From assembly GCA_030435675.1 (NCBI GenBank), contig CM059625.1, forward strand, positions 14,136,001 to 14,200,000: DNA of 64,000 nt, read 5' to 3'. Below, in pieces: positions 9,392 through 21,800 of the stretch. The position numbers were made by a program, and so were the translations under genes. This DNA comes from Steinernema hermaphroditum (taxonomy: Eukaryota > Nematoda > Chromadorea > Rhabditida > Steinernematidae). The notes beneath the pieces are model-generated. The model saw only the letters and a list, made by a program, of their open reading frames with translations, did no database searches and had not been told where the DNA came from. Numbering within the stretch: position 1 is the stretch's first letter; each line of letters begins with the position of its first letter.

Positions 9392-11181
9392 ATGCCTCGA
9401 GCGGTTGCCCCTGCACCACCAAAGCTCTGCGTTCTTTTGTCGTTATTTGTGAGCGTCCAGAACGTTCACACGCACACACGGCCCCCAACAATGGGAACTC
9501 TCGATTTGGAAGTTTTGGCGCCGAGGGAAAGCAACTGTACCACTGATACTCAAGTGGTCACCAAGCTGTTGGATTCGCAAATCTACAGCAAACATAAAGC
9601 TCCATGTAGGTTCGCGAAATTTGATTTGCACCTTAAAACGCTTGCAGCATCATCTGCCGTTCTCGTTAGAGTAGAATTCTGGATTCAGCAGATCATATCG
9701 GTATCGGAGATCACTAACGATTTTGAGGTGAATCCAGTAAAGTGAGGGCAATTTTTTTACAAATAATTTAGCTGGACATGTATATAAATGAACTGTGGGA
9801 CGATCCAAACCTCTCGTTCAAGCACCTCAACTCGTGCAAAGACAACATGACAATGAGTCAGTCGTGCTTTCGCAAAATATGGACTCCCAACAGCTGCTTT
9901 GTGAACTCGAAAAAGGCGCTTATTCACGACTCTCCTTCCGAGAGCGTCTTTTTAACACTGTTCTCAAACGGCTCTGTTTGGACAAATTACGTAAGAAATC
10001 AGCGCAGTTTCTATCGCAATGAATGATGTTCAGAGACTGAGGGTTAAGGGTCCTTGTACGATGGATCTCGCGAAGTTTCCCATGGACGAACAGAGCTGCA
10101 GCTTAATCTATGAAAGGTTTGTTATTGCCTTAAAACAGCAAGTGTCCCTAAAGATCTCCCCGCAAAAGTAATGCCCCCAATTAAGAAACCGCAAAAGTCG
10201 TAAATGTAAAGTTCAAGCAATTTCTAACTTTGCAGACTGGGCCTTTGGATAATATGATCAATTCGCTTTTCGAGTTTAATCCTGTAACCAGCTAATTGCA
10301 CATCTTTCAGCTTTAGCTATAACATCGACCAAGTCCGCATGCAGTGGAACTCAGCACGAAGAAACCCAGTTTACTCTCTCGCGCCGATTCAACTTCCCGA
10401 TTTTGATATAAAAAAGATAGAACCAAAGCGAATAATGGTGGTCCGTCCAATATGCCCTTCTAAGCTTCCATAAAGGCTATTTTCAGAAATATCCAGCCGG
10501 TAACTGGGATGAGCTGGTTGTAACTTTTACATTTCGACGGCGTTATGTCTGGTACTTCCTGCAGTGCTTCGTTCCCACCTACTTAACCATCTTCATCAGT
10601 TGGGTGGCCTTTTCTCTGGGTCCAAATGCAATTCCCGCCAGGACCATGCTGGGAGTGAACGCCCTTTTGGCGATGATCTTTCAGTTTGGCAGTATAATGA
10701 GAAGCCTTCCGAGGGTCTCATATATAAAAGCAATCGGCAAGTCAATAACCGTCTGGCTATGATGAGCGATAGAGTTTCAGATGTCTGGATATTGGTCTCG
10801 ATGACGTTCATCTTCCTCAGCCTTATGGAACTTGCACTTGTTGGTCACTTCTTGAAGCAGGAGGAATCAACTTCCAGGCAGAGTATACAGAGTTTCAAAA
10901 TTAGAAAGAGCGAACAGATAGATCAATATGCTAAACTTATATTCCCAGCAGGATATAGCATATTTAATGTAAGTTGACCTTACGCTAAGCGGCCATTTTA
11001 CATTAGTAGTGTAGACGAAAAACTGTCTTCATCTTAATCTTTTATTCTCAACTAATTTAATGTTCAGAATTGTCTTAAATTGCCCCTCACATTTTTTGCC
11101 TTTTAGGTCATTTTTGGCATACTTTCTCGCAGTTTTTTGTTCTGTTCTTTCAACAAATTCCATTTCCATGAGGTAATATAA
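9392..11181 (+). CDS. Cys-loop ligand-gated anion channel subunit
   Basis: Pentameric receptor subunit of the nematode LGC/ACC type, a plasma-membrane ligand-gated channel. Eight exons: 9392-9605, 9648-9727, 9772-9990, 10034-10116, 10311-10440, 10487-10736, 10781-10968, 11107-11181, giving 412 residues in frame. Start chosen at the first ATG after an SL-type acceptor; a hydrophobic signal ([14 protein letters not shown]) follows. The extracellular domain has [11 protein letters not shown] and a Cys-loop with exactly 13 residues between the cysteines (C..FPMDEQSC). Four membrane segments follow: [11 protein letters not shown], an M2 beginning [30 protein letters not shown], and a weak M4. The Pro-Ala-Arg at the M2 entrance marks anion selectivity. 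The intron at 10737-10780 begins GC, not GT. The M3-M4 loop is short and M4 is followed by few residues. Ligand unknown. Confidence 0.9.
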
Positions 11182-11446
11182 AAAGGCCTACAAAAGGCAC
11201 ATAAATGCTGATTGGGCCAAGTTTTAAAAGCTTGAACGAGTGGTACTGCAACCTAGTTGTAAGCACAGAGTTTATTCTTTTCAGATTTTGTACTGGTGGT
11301 ACTATGTTTGGAGCGAATAAACGTGTTTTCATCAGATCCTCCGACCGCAATTCTCCGTTGATCATGCGTCCACATGTGCGCAAAACAGTTGATCTAATTC
11401 AGAGTTGTTTTGATCGAAAATTAACTAGGTTACTTCGCGAGATCGG

Positions 11447-11454
11447 TATAAAAG
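11447..11454 (+). promoter_or_regulatory. TATA box of the collagen gene
   Basis: TATAAAAG lies 35 bases before the collagen start codon, the usual arrangement for strongly, cyclically expressed nematode cuticle collagens with very short leaders. Confidence 0.65.
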
Positions 11455-11488
11455 GATTGGCGTTCGTCGAGAAATCAGCATCACAGCG

Positions 11489-12589
11489 ATGAAGGTCCAT
11501 ACGGTAACGTTTATCGCCTCGTCTCTTAGCGGCATCGCGCTTCTTATTTGCATGCTCGCGATGTCGAACATTTACTCAGACGTCAAGAGCATCTGGGCTC
11601 AGCTCGATAGCGAGATGGACCAGTTCAAGGTGGGCCTCTCTCTCTCTCTGGAAAGATCACGATAGCGACTGTCGCCTTTAGACCATGACCGATGACCTGT
11701 GGAGAGACATGATCCGACTCGGAAGCATTCGTCCTCAACCACCAGCTCGTCAACGTCGTCAGAACTACGAAGGTGATCACAGTGCAGCCGTTCATGCCGG
11801 AGCTCCGGCCACTGGAGTCGGAGGCGGTGCTCCTCCCGGCGGGCCTCATCCTGCTGACACTTGCAACTGCAAAGCTGGCTCCGATAACAAGTGCCCTGGT
11901 GGACCACCTGGACCTAAGGGAGCTCCTGGCACACCGGGTCCTAACGGTCTTCCTGGACAAGACGGCAAGCCTGGCAAGGATGCCGAGGACCTTACTCCCG
12001 AAAGCCAGGATATTGGCGCTTGCTTCCACTGCCCTGTCGGTCCTCCTGGCCCTCCCGGTCCCATTGGTCGCCCGGGACCTCGTGGAATGCGCGGAGCCAA
12101 CGGTCAGGATGGAAACAAAGGACGCGATGGACAGCCCGGACACTCTGGAGAACCTGGAGCTCCCGGACCACCTGGTATCACTGTAATCCAGTTTATCTTA
12201 CAAGACATGACATTCTAGGACGCGATGGTCCTGCCGGCCCAACTGGCGAGAAGGGTCAAGACGGACGCAAGCCCATCGGACGTCCTGGACACCGCGGACA
12301 ACGCGGTCCGCCCGGACCTCCTGGACCCGACGGAAACCCCGGAAAGGATGGCCCCACTGGACCCGCTGGACCTGCTGGACCTGCTGGAGGACCCGGAGAG
12401 CCAGGACCTGCTGGACCCGATGGCGAGCCTGGACCGGAAGGACAAGACGGAAAGCCCGGTCGCGACGCCGAGTACTGTCCCTGCCCGCCCCATGGAGCTG
12501 GTGGCGGCGGCGCTCGCCACGGCGGCGGATCGGGAGGTCACGGTGGTGGTGGTGGTGGAGCCGAGGGCTACAATCGACGACGTGTTTAA
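11489..12589 (+). CDS. Cuticle collagen
   Basis: Structural collagen secreted by the hypodermis into the cuticle. Three exons (11489-11629, 11682-12174, 12219-12589) give 334 residues. The N-terminal domain has a membrane/signal segment ([22 protein letters not shown]) and the [17 protein letters not shown] plus [10 protein letters not shown] block typical of the family. ARQRRQ is a likely subtilisin-type processing site. Gly-X-Y tracts are interrupted in the usual way, bounded by cysteine clusters CNCKAG..KC, CFHC and near the C terminus YCPCPP. The tail is unusually glycine-rich (G runs with His/Arg) before YNRRRV. The second intron falls inside the triple-helical region. A polyadenylation signal follows at 12634. 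Confidence 0.95.
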
Positions 12590-12633
12590 GACGTTGCTTG
12601 CTTCCATTTGCATTGCTGTCGTGTACTTCAAGC

Positions 12634-12639
12634 AATAAA
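12634..12639 (+). terminator. Polyadenylation signal of the collagen gene
   Basis: AATAAA 45 bases after the collagen stop codon. Confidence 0.75.
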
Positions 12640-12677
12640 GTACTCCGCATTCATTTGATGTTTCATACACAAACCAA

Positions 12678-13141
12678 AATCATTAATAGTCAGTCGTCGA
12701 AATAAACCTCGAACCCTTCAAAGACAGGTACTGGAACAAGAGAGTTGTTGAGGCTGAGAGGTTCGGAACCATTTCATGGGGCGAGCAAATAAGCCTCGGA
12801 GACATTTCAAACAAAAACTATTCCCGATGTGCTGTGGATATACGGGGTCTGCCGACGAAAGCTGAAGCGGACAGAGCTGGCGACTCCGTTTTTCTCAAGT
12901 ATGACACTGCGCAAACATTCTTCTGACAAATTGTTTTAGTCCCAGGCCTCGAGCGCCTCCCGAGCGTTCAATCTCGCGTGGGATCAACATTGATCATCGG
13001 CCATCATTCATAGTGTTTTCTCGGCAAGAATATTTGAAGATTTTCCATCATCTCCCTATGTGTCAGTTTGGGGACCGTGACCAATTTCCATGGGAACAGC
13101 TGACCGGCACACATGCGCTCCGCACAACGGGCTCTAATCCA
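12678..13141 (+). CDS. Possible hidden two-exon coding piece
   Basis: An open frame from 12678 containing WNKRVVEAERFGTISWGEQ and DIRGLPTKAEADRAGDSVFL reaches a GTATGA donor near 12900. After a 41-bp intron ending TTGTTTTAG it continues in phase (NPRPRAPPERSIS..., FHHLPMCQFGDRDQFPWEQ) to a TAA at 13139-13141. Joined length about 140 codons. No Met start was found, only an acceptor-like TTAATAG just before it. I do not recognise the protein. It could be the end of an undescribed small gene, a remnant, or chance. Confidence 0.3.
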
Positions 13142-16100
13142 TAAATTCATCCTTTGGCCCTTGCTGCTATTTGCATTAGCGACTGGCGGGACAAACAACG
13201 CTTTTGCGTTCAAGACCCTTTTTCATTAAAGGCACCGCTGAGCCGCGCGTTCAGTGCTGTAACATTAGCAATTTGTAAACATCTTCATAATGTGACGTGA
13301 CAGAAGAAGAGGTGAAGTGGTTGGCGCACGTCGGGCCTTGCCACTCGCCTTCCGCTCTTACTGTTTATCCGACGCTTTCCGACAGTCGCTTTGCGGCCTG
13401 ATCCCTGTCTTATTTTATTTTTCATTCCGTTTCCGCTCCTTGAATTTTGAAAATAGCGTAAAAGCGCGAATCAGTTGTTCATTCGTTGCATACCTTTCTT
13501 AACTTTCCATTCAACACGAAAAGTGACTTCAAGTAAAGGTGACATTTCTATCAACGCTGTCTGATTACTGCAAAAACAAGTTTCAAGTTAAAATGATTGA
13601 CTTGTACCATGCTCTCATGCGTAAACAACGTTTTTTGATAAATGCGAACTGATGAAAGCGGCGCATGTAGTCTGCAACGCGTCGAGCGTGATTGCTTCCG
13701 CTCAAGTCGAAACAACATCAGCTTATCGCTAATGTCCGCGGTCTTCCTGCCCTCAAGCAGCAGGTTTCTCGATCCATTGTTGCCTTGTCAAATTGCTTGG
13801 TCATGGAAGATATTTTTACAGTGGCATCTATGTTCTCGAGTTCGCAACTTCTATAGTTCCTGTATGGTGAAACGATCACCAGAAGGAGAAGTATTTTGGT
13901 GTTTGCGTCAAGGCCTTTAATAGATTACGAAAATGTTTGAAGTCGGCTGATCAGACCGAACTCAAAATGCTGTTTGAGAGGTCAACAAGAAACCCGGGAA
14001 AAGCCAGGCTTCCGAAAACAATGCCAGACTTGTTATTCCTTTTTATCGTCTGTCCTTGTAGTTTATCCATTCAGTCTCCCTGGAGAAAAGTCAGCAGAGG
14101 TCCATTTGGATGTATGCTATATTTACCAACCCGTGATTTTAATATGATCACAACTTAATCAAGGTCACAATAAGTGAAATTCTCACATATTTTTAACTAT
14201 TTAACGGTTTGTCAGAGAAAGGATATGGCATCTGCTTTGAAAAACAGTTCCCATGGCTTTCTGCTTAAAGCTCTCTGCACTTTTATTTTTCTACTTGTGC
14301 AAAAAAAAAAACAAATTTTGGAGCTAATTTCGGAAATTACCCCACATTGATGTGTTTTTCGAGCACTTACGACCGTATTTGCTATCCATACGAACTCGAG
14401 TTCATTGTTTTCCACTCGAAAAGTGTCGGCGACGAGCGGTTGACACAAAAACACTTGCTTAGCGTAAATATCACCAAAGCCGTCCGAGTGAAGAGTTCGG
14501 CGGCAGCTTCTCCTGTCCGTCGGTATTTCGGATCGTCTCCGCCGTCGTTATTTACCCCTTGCGGTAAGACGACGCTCGGTTTTTGTGTGCGCGCACGTTA
14601 CCCAAAAACCACTTGTTGTTTTTGCGGATGGCACCTTCGCTACCTTCCTAATCGGCGGCCAGTTTTGATTCACACTCACCGGCGCGTAAGCGTATCATTG
14701 TTGCGACATGTCGGCGGTGTCTTCATTTGATAGCAGTAGGCTGGTTTGATTACCACTCGCGCGATCCAGTTTGTAATTTCTTCCGTCACTTCTTACCTAT
14801 AATCGGCGACGGTGGTCCGCCGGTTACATATGCCCCTTGGCGCCTCATGGAAGACGACATCATTATCCGCGTTTAGAAGTGAACGCTGGCGCGGCGCCCC
14901 TCACCTACCCGCCTCAAGCATCGAAACTCTCGACTCCGGGCAACGGGCTTGTGTTAATTGGTGGCGAAGATGCTCGAGTAGTGCTCGGCTAGCGCGCTGT
15001 CCACTCGACTGGTTTATGCTATAATAATGCCCGAAGGTGTTCGACCACTATAACCACCGCTTTTGACAGCGTGCCGCCGTCTCCTCAGTGGTCATCAAAA
15101 TGCGACGAGGCGTTAATTAATCGAACTGGTCGCCATGGAGTTACGTGATCGCAGTGCCCGGCTCGGAATCGCATCGCCTATGCGGTAAATCGAATCCGCC
15201 TGCCTTTGTTGATCTGCTCTAATATTTATTATTTCGGGCGTGTACGCGGACAGACGTTCTGTTTACCTTGGCACCTGTGTTTATTCGCTATTTGATTGCG
15301 GATTTGCATGTAGTAATCTCTATATAAGCGTTCATCTGTCAGTTAGGATTGAGGGAAAGTGACCTTTGTGGCGTGATCGTAGGTGATTAGTCTTTTGTTG
15401 TCTCTGAGAATTTGCATAACTTCCTCTATTTCCGAGTCGTACAAAAGTCAATTAGAACCTGTCTTGAGCCTGACTCGACGTGCCCTCAATGAGGTTCCTG
15501 GGGTGGTGACCTTCACTCTACGCGTAATGGTTGCAGTTGCAGTTGTCTGCGTCGTTTTTCTTGTTAAACGAATGTACTCAGCGAGTTAATGCTTCAAGGT
15601 CACGGAGTGTGATTGCAATTCACGCGCATATCGTTTTGTACAAAAAAAACTTTTGAGAATGTTGCGCCACATATGGACATTTTCAAAACATTCTGTTGTA
15701 GATTAGATAATGGAACGTTGCCTTTGATGTCTCCCATTACATAATTGATTGTTATTTTTCGAAATTTCAAGGTGTTCTAATGTTGTAAGCTCTGTTATCT
15801 TGTGAGCTTCGAGAATTTCTAAAAAATTATATTGCATCTCCAGTTTCGCGGTTTGCTGAGAGATCGAAGACTGAAACCAAACGGGTTCCCCAAAACGTGT
15901 TCATTGTAACAATCGAGAACAAATGTCGCCGTAGCGATGTTTCTCAGATGACGCGGAAAAAGCTAAACGATTGATATTGTTTAGACCTGTTATAAGGGAT
16001 TGGTTCCTCGTCTTTTTACCGGTGTTGAAATTGACTCTTTCCACCTGATAATGAGAGTTCGATCACCGCTATCGATGCTAAAAAATTCGCACCTTCTTTT

Positions 16101-18863
16101 TGAACTATCACCTTTTGTGCTCAATCTTTGGAACAAGTGTTCGGGAAACCGCAATTTTTGTTCCTTGTCCTTTCCCAGGCTTGGCAAGATTGAATGACAA
16201 ACACGTTCATGGGAAAGATTCCGCTGAAAAGAGGCCAGTGATGACTGACCACAGACGATCTTTCAAGGAGAGAGGCTTGTTATCAGCACTTCGAGCTTTC
16301 ACAATTATTTGTACAGTAATTTGGCGTTTCCGAAGATTCTTCGCCAGTGAGTCACTCAACCGCGAAAAACAATTCCTTTCGATGAGACACGTTCCTTCCC
16401 ATTCCTTTATTTTCCGATGCGTAAACTTAGCACCTATTCACACGGCTTCATGGGAAACGACCACTATTTTTGTTTTCTGCACATGCAGCTGCAGCGACCT
16501 ATACGACCTATTTATTATTCGTTCACACAAAAATTACAATGTTACGGTAGTGGCGTGCAAAAATTAATTAGAGCCAAGCGGATGCGCCTTTAATAAAAGT
16601 CCCATACGTCGGCACCCCAATTTCCCTATTCCCATGGCCTCAATTCGCCGAGCATATAGGTGTCGGAGGCTAGGAATGTTGACTCGCGGACGCTTCCCTC
16701 GCTTAGTACCTTGGACTCTCAGAAGCACTTACAGGAAAATAACAGTATTCTTAGCGGTCATCGCAAATTAGAGCACATCATCGGTGTTCTAATGTGTTCC
16801 CGACGTTCGTTGTCCTCGCACTCGAGTGTTTATTCTAGTTAGCACCTCTTCCGCGATTCTTGTTCCTCTCGCTCGCCTCTCTGGGCGGTCATGGTCAGCG
16901 CAAACGGCATCCGCGTGATCGAGAATGCTTCGGGTTTCGAGCGTCGCCGTCACTGTTTGCCTTCCTTTGGGCGTCTTTCGCCGCTCCGGCGACAAAGCGA
17001 GCATTGAGCCGTTTGCAAACCTGTTTGAACCTCCACTGACACCGCCACTAAATAACAGCGATTCTCGGTGATTCGACCGAAGGTTCACGCTGTGTCCAGA
17101 CGCCCGCTCCCCGGCCGCTTGCTTCCTTCCGTGTTGCACCGAACGACCTCTCGAGTGATGAACAAAACGTCTTCCCCAACCGCGCGACATCGCTCTGCAC
17201 GCATTCTTTTTCCGCCTCTTTTCTAATAATAATTCATTTTATGAGACGCGTTCATCGCGCGCCTGCACCATCTTCTTTGGATGCATGAACCGTCTCCTCC
17301 TGTACGTCCCTCGCCTTTATCCCTCCTCATCCCATACCCTCAGGCGCGACACTGACGACCCTTAGGCAAGGATGCCTTGTGAGAGACGCCATCCAAGCAG
17401 CCACAGCCACAGTTGTTTCACATGCGCGTTCCGCTCCGGAATTTCGAATGAGTCAGCCGGGAAGACGGGAAGAAACTGTTTGTCTTCTCGCTCTAATGAC
17501 CGTGTCATCATGAGCCGTTCTGTAATGGGACGAGAATTTTGATTGCTTTCTGCCTCATTAGACTGTAACACCGGAAGCGGAAGTGTATTAGTCACAACTA
17601 CTGCATGAGGATAAAAGAACAAAACGCACCTTTTGTGATGAGGTTGCGGTATAACTGGCCGCAGTTATACTTATAGTGAGCCTATTGAAATCGGAACTAC
17701 TTCTCAACACAGAAAGAAGCCCCTTTTCTTGCAGGTTTTTATCCTGCTTCACGATAATACATAGTTTGATGTTCTGGTAAATGTTCTTTTCTGAATCACC
17801 TCATCACGGTCCCGATAATCAATCCTAATTTTCATTTCTGATTTCTGCAAACACGCCTTTGAATCCGGCGATCCCATAATTAGGCTTTTTGCACACGAAG
17901 CGTCTGTTTGTCTTTTCCTGTTTACGACATCCTTTCCCATGACAGAATAGGAATCTTCTTCGCGCTCTGAATGTATCACACGAGGTATTGTAAACCCTAC
18001 CGGATCTATTGTAGTTGGTACAGAAGACATCGGAATTCCACCAGAACGTCGGTCGTCCAGGCGAGCACGTGTCCGCCCGGGACCTCATTAAGCAGATCGG
18101 CTTTCTGGTCAAAAACGCGACTAACGATTCGTCCACGTCGGCGAAAGTCCATCAACTTTTCTTTTATAAATTACGAGCAGCCGAGGCCGACCAATTGTCT
18201 CTCCCCTTTGCATTTGTTTAATGATGCACATCGATCACAAGTCACCCTATCACTCGGAATTGCGGACTTCTCGAGGTACCGGCCCCTCTTTATCTGTAAT
18301 ACAACGGCGTTTGTCCAATGTTTTGTTTGCGTTGTTTACGACTTGTTCGTTCTGTTGTGAACGTCGTCGGTGATGAAGCGCGTTCTATAGGAGTCTTCTG
18401 TTGACACCTCCTTCGATGTATAGGGTCCTCTTGTAGTACGAAATTTCACACTCTTGACAAAGTGTGAAAATCAGTCTACATGAGCTGCATGTGCATACCG
18501 ATTCACACTGCATTATCCGCTTTGGCGTTAGTTCTCTTTGTGGCCTAATCACCGAATCGCGTCTTGCCGAATTTAAAGAAGGAATCGTCCGAAACTGGCA
18601 GAAACATGCCGCGTCATGAGTAATTCTTTACCGAACGCATTTTGATAAAAAGAATTCGCGAGAAAGGGCGTCATGAGTAATGCCAATTCGCGTCCGCGCC
18701 GTGTGGTTCACCTGCGCACCGGTGACCCAGTGATCGCGATCGGGCCAACGAACGAGCACAATTGTTTATTTTAATCTAATTTTTGGGTGAACGTTCCTCT
18801 CGTTTCCAGACGCCGAGACGACCAGAGCACGCCCGTAGCGTTCTTGTTCTCAGGAAGTGCGCT
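13142..18863. other. Large gene-poor upstream region
   Basis: Almost 6 kb without a convincing gene. All longer frames lack Met starts, motifs or splice support. A TATA-like TATATAAGCG occurs at 15320. One stretch at about 18030-18200 on the plus strand reads like protein (EHVSARDLIKQIGFLV...) and could be an alternative 5' exon of the RIPOR-like gene, but no start or phase match was shown. Probably regulatory DNA for that gene. Confidence 0.4.
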
Positions 18864-21800
18864 ATGAGCGAGAGACACACGGAACCTCGTGTTACCGAAC
18901 TCTTCGCCGCGTTGCAAGAGGGCTTCAGGTGTGTTCCTAGTTATGAATATGCATGAAATTGACGTCGACTTCTTCAGGGCCTACTCGGCTTTCTACGATG
19001 CACAGGCGAAGGAGATGCAATCACGACTTACGAATGAATCGAATGACACTGACGATTCTCTTCTTGAGGAAATCGAAGACGTAAGTTTAGATCCAAGTCC
19101 TATGACTTTACTAGATGTGTTTTATGAGAATTTCGATTAGCTAAAGACGCAATTCTTGTTAGGACATTACAAAAACGAGTATAATCAACACAAGGAAACC
19201 CCTTATACATCTCTGTGAAAACAACTAGCTCCTAATCACCATCGCGTATCTTGTCTGTTATGTTTACTTGACTGTAGGTGATGTTCCGTACGCAATCAGC
19301 ACTTATCCATCAATCAAGCCCCACCGTTCTCTCGATCTTGTCTTGCTATGTTATGCCCTTTCCTTCTCGATTCATTTTAAGCGCACTTAGGATTGCTAAA
19401 TCAGTCATGTCGTTCCAGACCTATGCATTTCCCATTTCAGCGCTTTGAAGGACGTGTTTGGTCATGACTAAGTAATTCAAATAGTTTATGGCATGTTTGC
19501 CATTGGTGATTTAAGTGATTATGTACACATCTAAGTGCACCCAATTTAACATGTCACTTGATCGTCGGCCCTCAACGAACCATTTTAGGCCCTGAAACTA
19601 GCGAAAGAGAACGCTAAACTCTACGAGTCGCATCTGGTGCGAGTGGTCAAACTCAACGAGCAGCACCTCCGAACGCGACGACAACTCAAAGGTGAGACGC
19701 GTACCTTCTTATTTCGAATCCGCGCTGACCATCTGTCCGCGGATTACCATCGACTTATCGCGCAGCGCGGCATTGTTTTGGCGCCTTCGGAGCCGCTAAC
19801 AACGAACGACTGGTTCCCGCGCGCTGTTTCGGCAACGAAACATTTTGGATTACCAGACTCGCACTTCGAATGATCTTCGCGCAATGGTCACTCAGAGAAA
19901 GTTCTTCTTCGTCTTTTTGCCAACTCCTTCTCCTTCGAATCTCCTGATTGGAATGCGTGTAGTCGAGTTTCTAAAACGTCGCAAAAAGAAGGTCGGAATT
20001 CGAAGTGACCCCTTTTTTCGCATATGATAACATTTGGCATCCGAAATGTTGCAATTCGTTCACGTTTTCGTAGGATAGACACTAGTTCCGTCCGGGGCTC
20101 CTCGACCTTCGCCTCGCCTCACTCTCGTCCTTCACTCCGTCGTGTCCTTTGCGTTCGCCTTATTTGAGGGGATGCGCCGAGTTAAGGGCATCGGATCATC
20201 ACGCGCGCCACCGAATGAGAGCAACTGTTTCTTTTTGTGCAAGTCTCGCGCCGACCCCGTCGCTGAACTTCAAAGCCAGCTTCGCGTATATTGATTTTTC
20301 ATGTGTCGCTATTGTATGTATGTGGCCGGCTCGAAAACCGAGGCCGTCAGTAATTATATATTCGGTCTCGCGTGGTTGGGTCCGGCGCTGTCGGCTACAA
20401 CGGCGCGCACCTACCGTTATCGTGATGACCGTCTGTTTGGTGCGCGCGCACGACTGTGATTAACGCTTGGACCTCGGCGCCGCCGTAGTTCTTCTGCTGT
20501 CCGTCGCCCCTTTTTGCCTTCACTTTTTCTGACCTTCGCCGTTTTCGGGTTTCACCATCGAAAGGACGAAAAGGAAATTCAAAATATTCATCTGATGAGT
20601 TCAGTGGTAGCTTCTCTTTGAGTGATACCTACATCTAGGAAACAAATATCTTTTTACCGATCTAGCACACTAACCGTTTTTTTTATCTTTTTAGGCATCC
20701 GATGATCGATGTGCTTCTTTTGTGTACTTCTTTGGCTCTGCCAAGCTCATTAATACTCCGTTTTGTTATTCCTGTGCTTTCCATAGATAGTAGTCAACGT
20801 TTTGTTTTGGACCAGATTGTACTTCTTGAGCGTTTTCGACAAAAGTGCTTTTTTTGAAAATACGGATGAAAATCTTCCAGACCTTTTGAAAAACAATGCT
20901 CGCCGGTTTTCGAAATACCACTTGAATCATGTTGTATTTGTTTCCAATTTTGGAACAGCCGGAAAGTTTGCCATCGCACCATTGTGTGTATTTCTGCTCA
21001 TGCCCTGGTGAGCTACGAGAAATCGACGCTTCGATGCCGCCATCGACACCACTTTGATATGATCATGTATCGCTTTTGATATTGTTTGGCTTTTGTCTGC
21101 TATTGCGTCGGCGGCGGACTCGGCAACTTGGTGCCTGTGGCTCTTATGTACATGGCGACCTGTGGGTCAAATTTCATCTCGTATGATTATCACAGCCGAT
21201 CAATCATGGTCCATTCGCCTTTAACTGGATGGCGTCGTCTTTTGTGCAATTAGAGCATCGGGGTTAGTAATTCGCACGTCTTCCTCATTAACCTCATCTC
21301 CGCACCTCACCTCTTCGTCGCTCTCTCCGGCTGAGTTCGCCTTCTTCGAGTGAAAGAACAAACAGTAATTAAGTGGTCGGGATCGAACGATTACGCGCGG
21401 CGTTCCCTATCGATAGATTAGCGGCAGTGCGACCACTGGCCACCTCCGCGCGTCTCCGGACAGTCTCGTTGCAAATGATTATGCTTCATCATCGCGCTAA
21501 GCACTCTCGAACCCGCGCTGTCGCTTTTCTTTCGAAGTAGTGATGCAACGCATCAGCTTCTTCCTTCCGCTTTCAACCTTGTTCCAGGCACTTACCACAT
21601 CACTCATTTCTCTTATCGTTTTAACATCTCTAATCTGCTTATCCGCGTGTCACCCGGCTTGTCGAGGGTGTCACATTGACCGGTTTTCGGCACTACCGGC
21701 GCCGCCGAGTCGAGAGGTTCGCGAGAGGGGAATCGCGCGCGGGTTGTTAATATCTCCGGTATCTGCTTAGCGGCGAGACGTACTTTTTGTATGCAACGTT

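Noticed and set aside
11599..12650. Several long open frames on both strands across the collagen gene
   Set aside because: They are shadows of the Gly-X-Y coding repeats; only the plus-strand frame has domain structure, introns and cysteine knots.
16789..17190. Arg/Ser-rich minus-strand frame of 133 codons
   Set aside because: Composition reflects local GC-rich sequence; no splice signals or homology.
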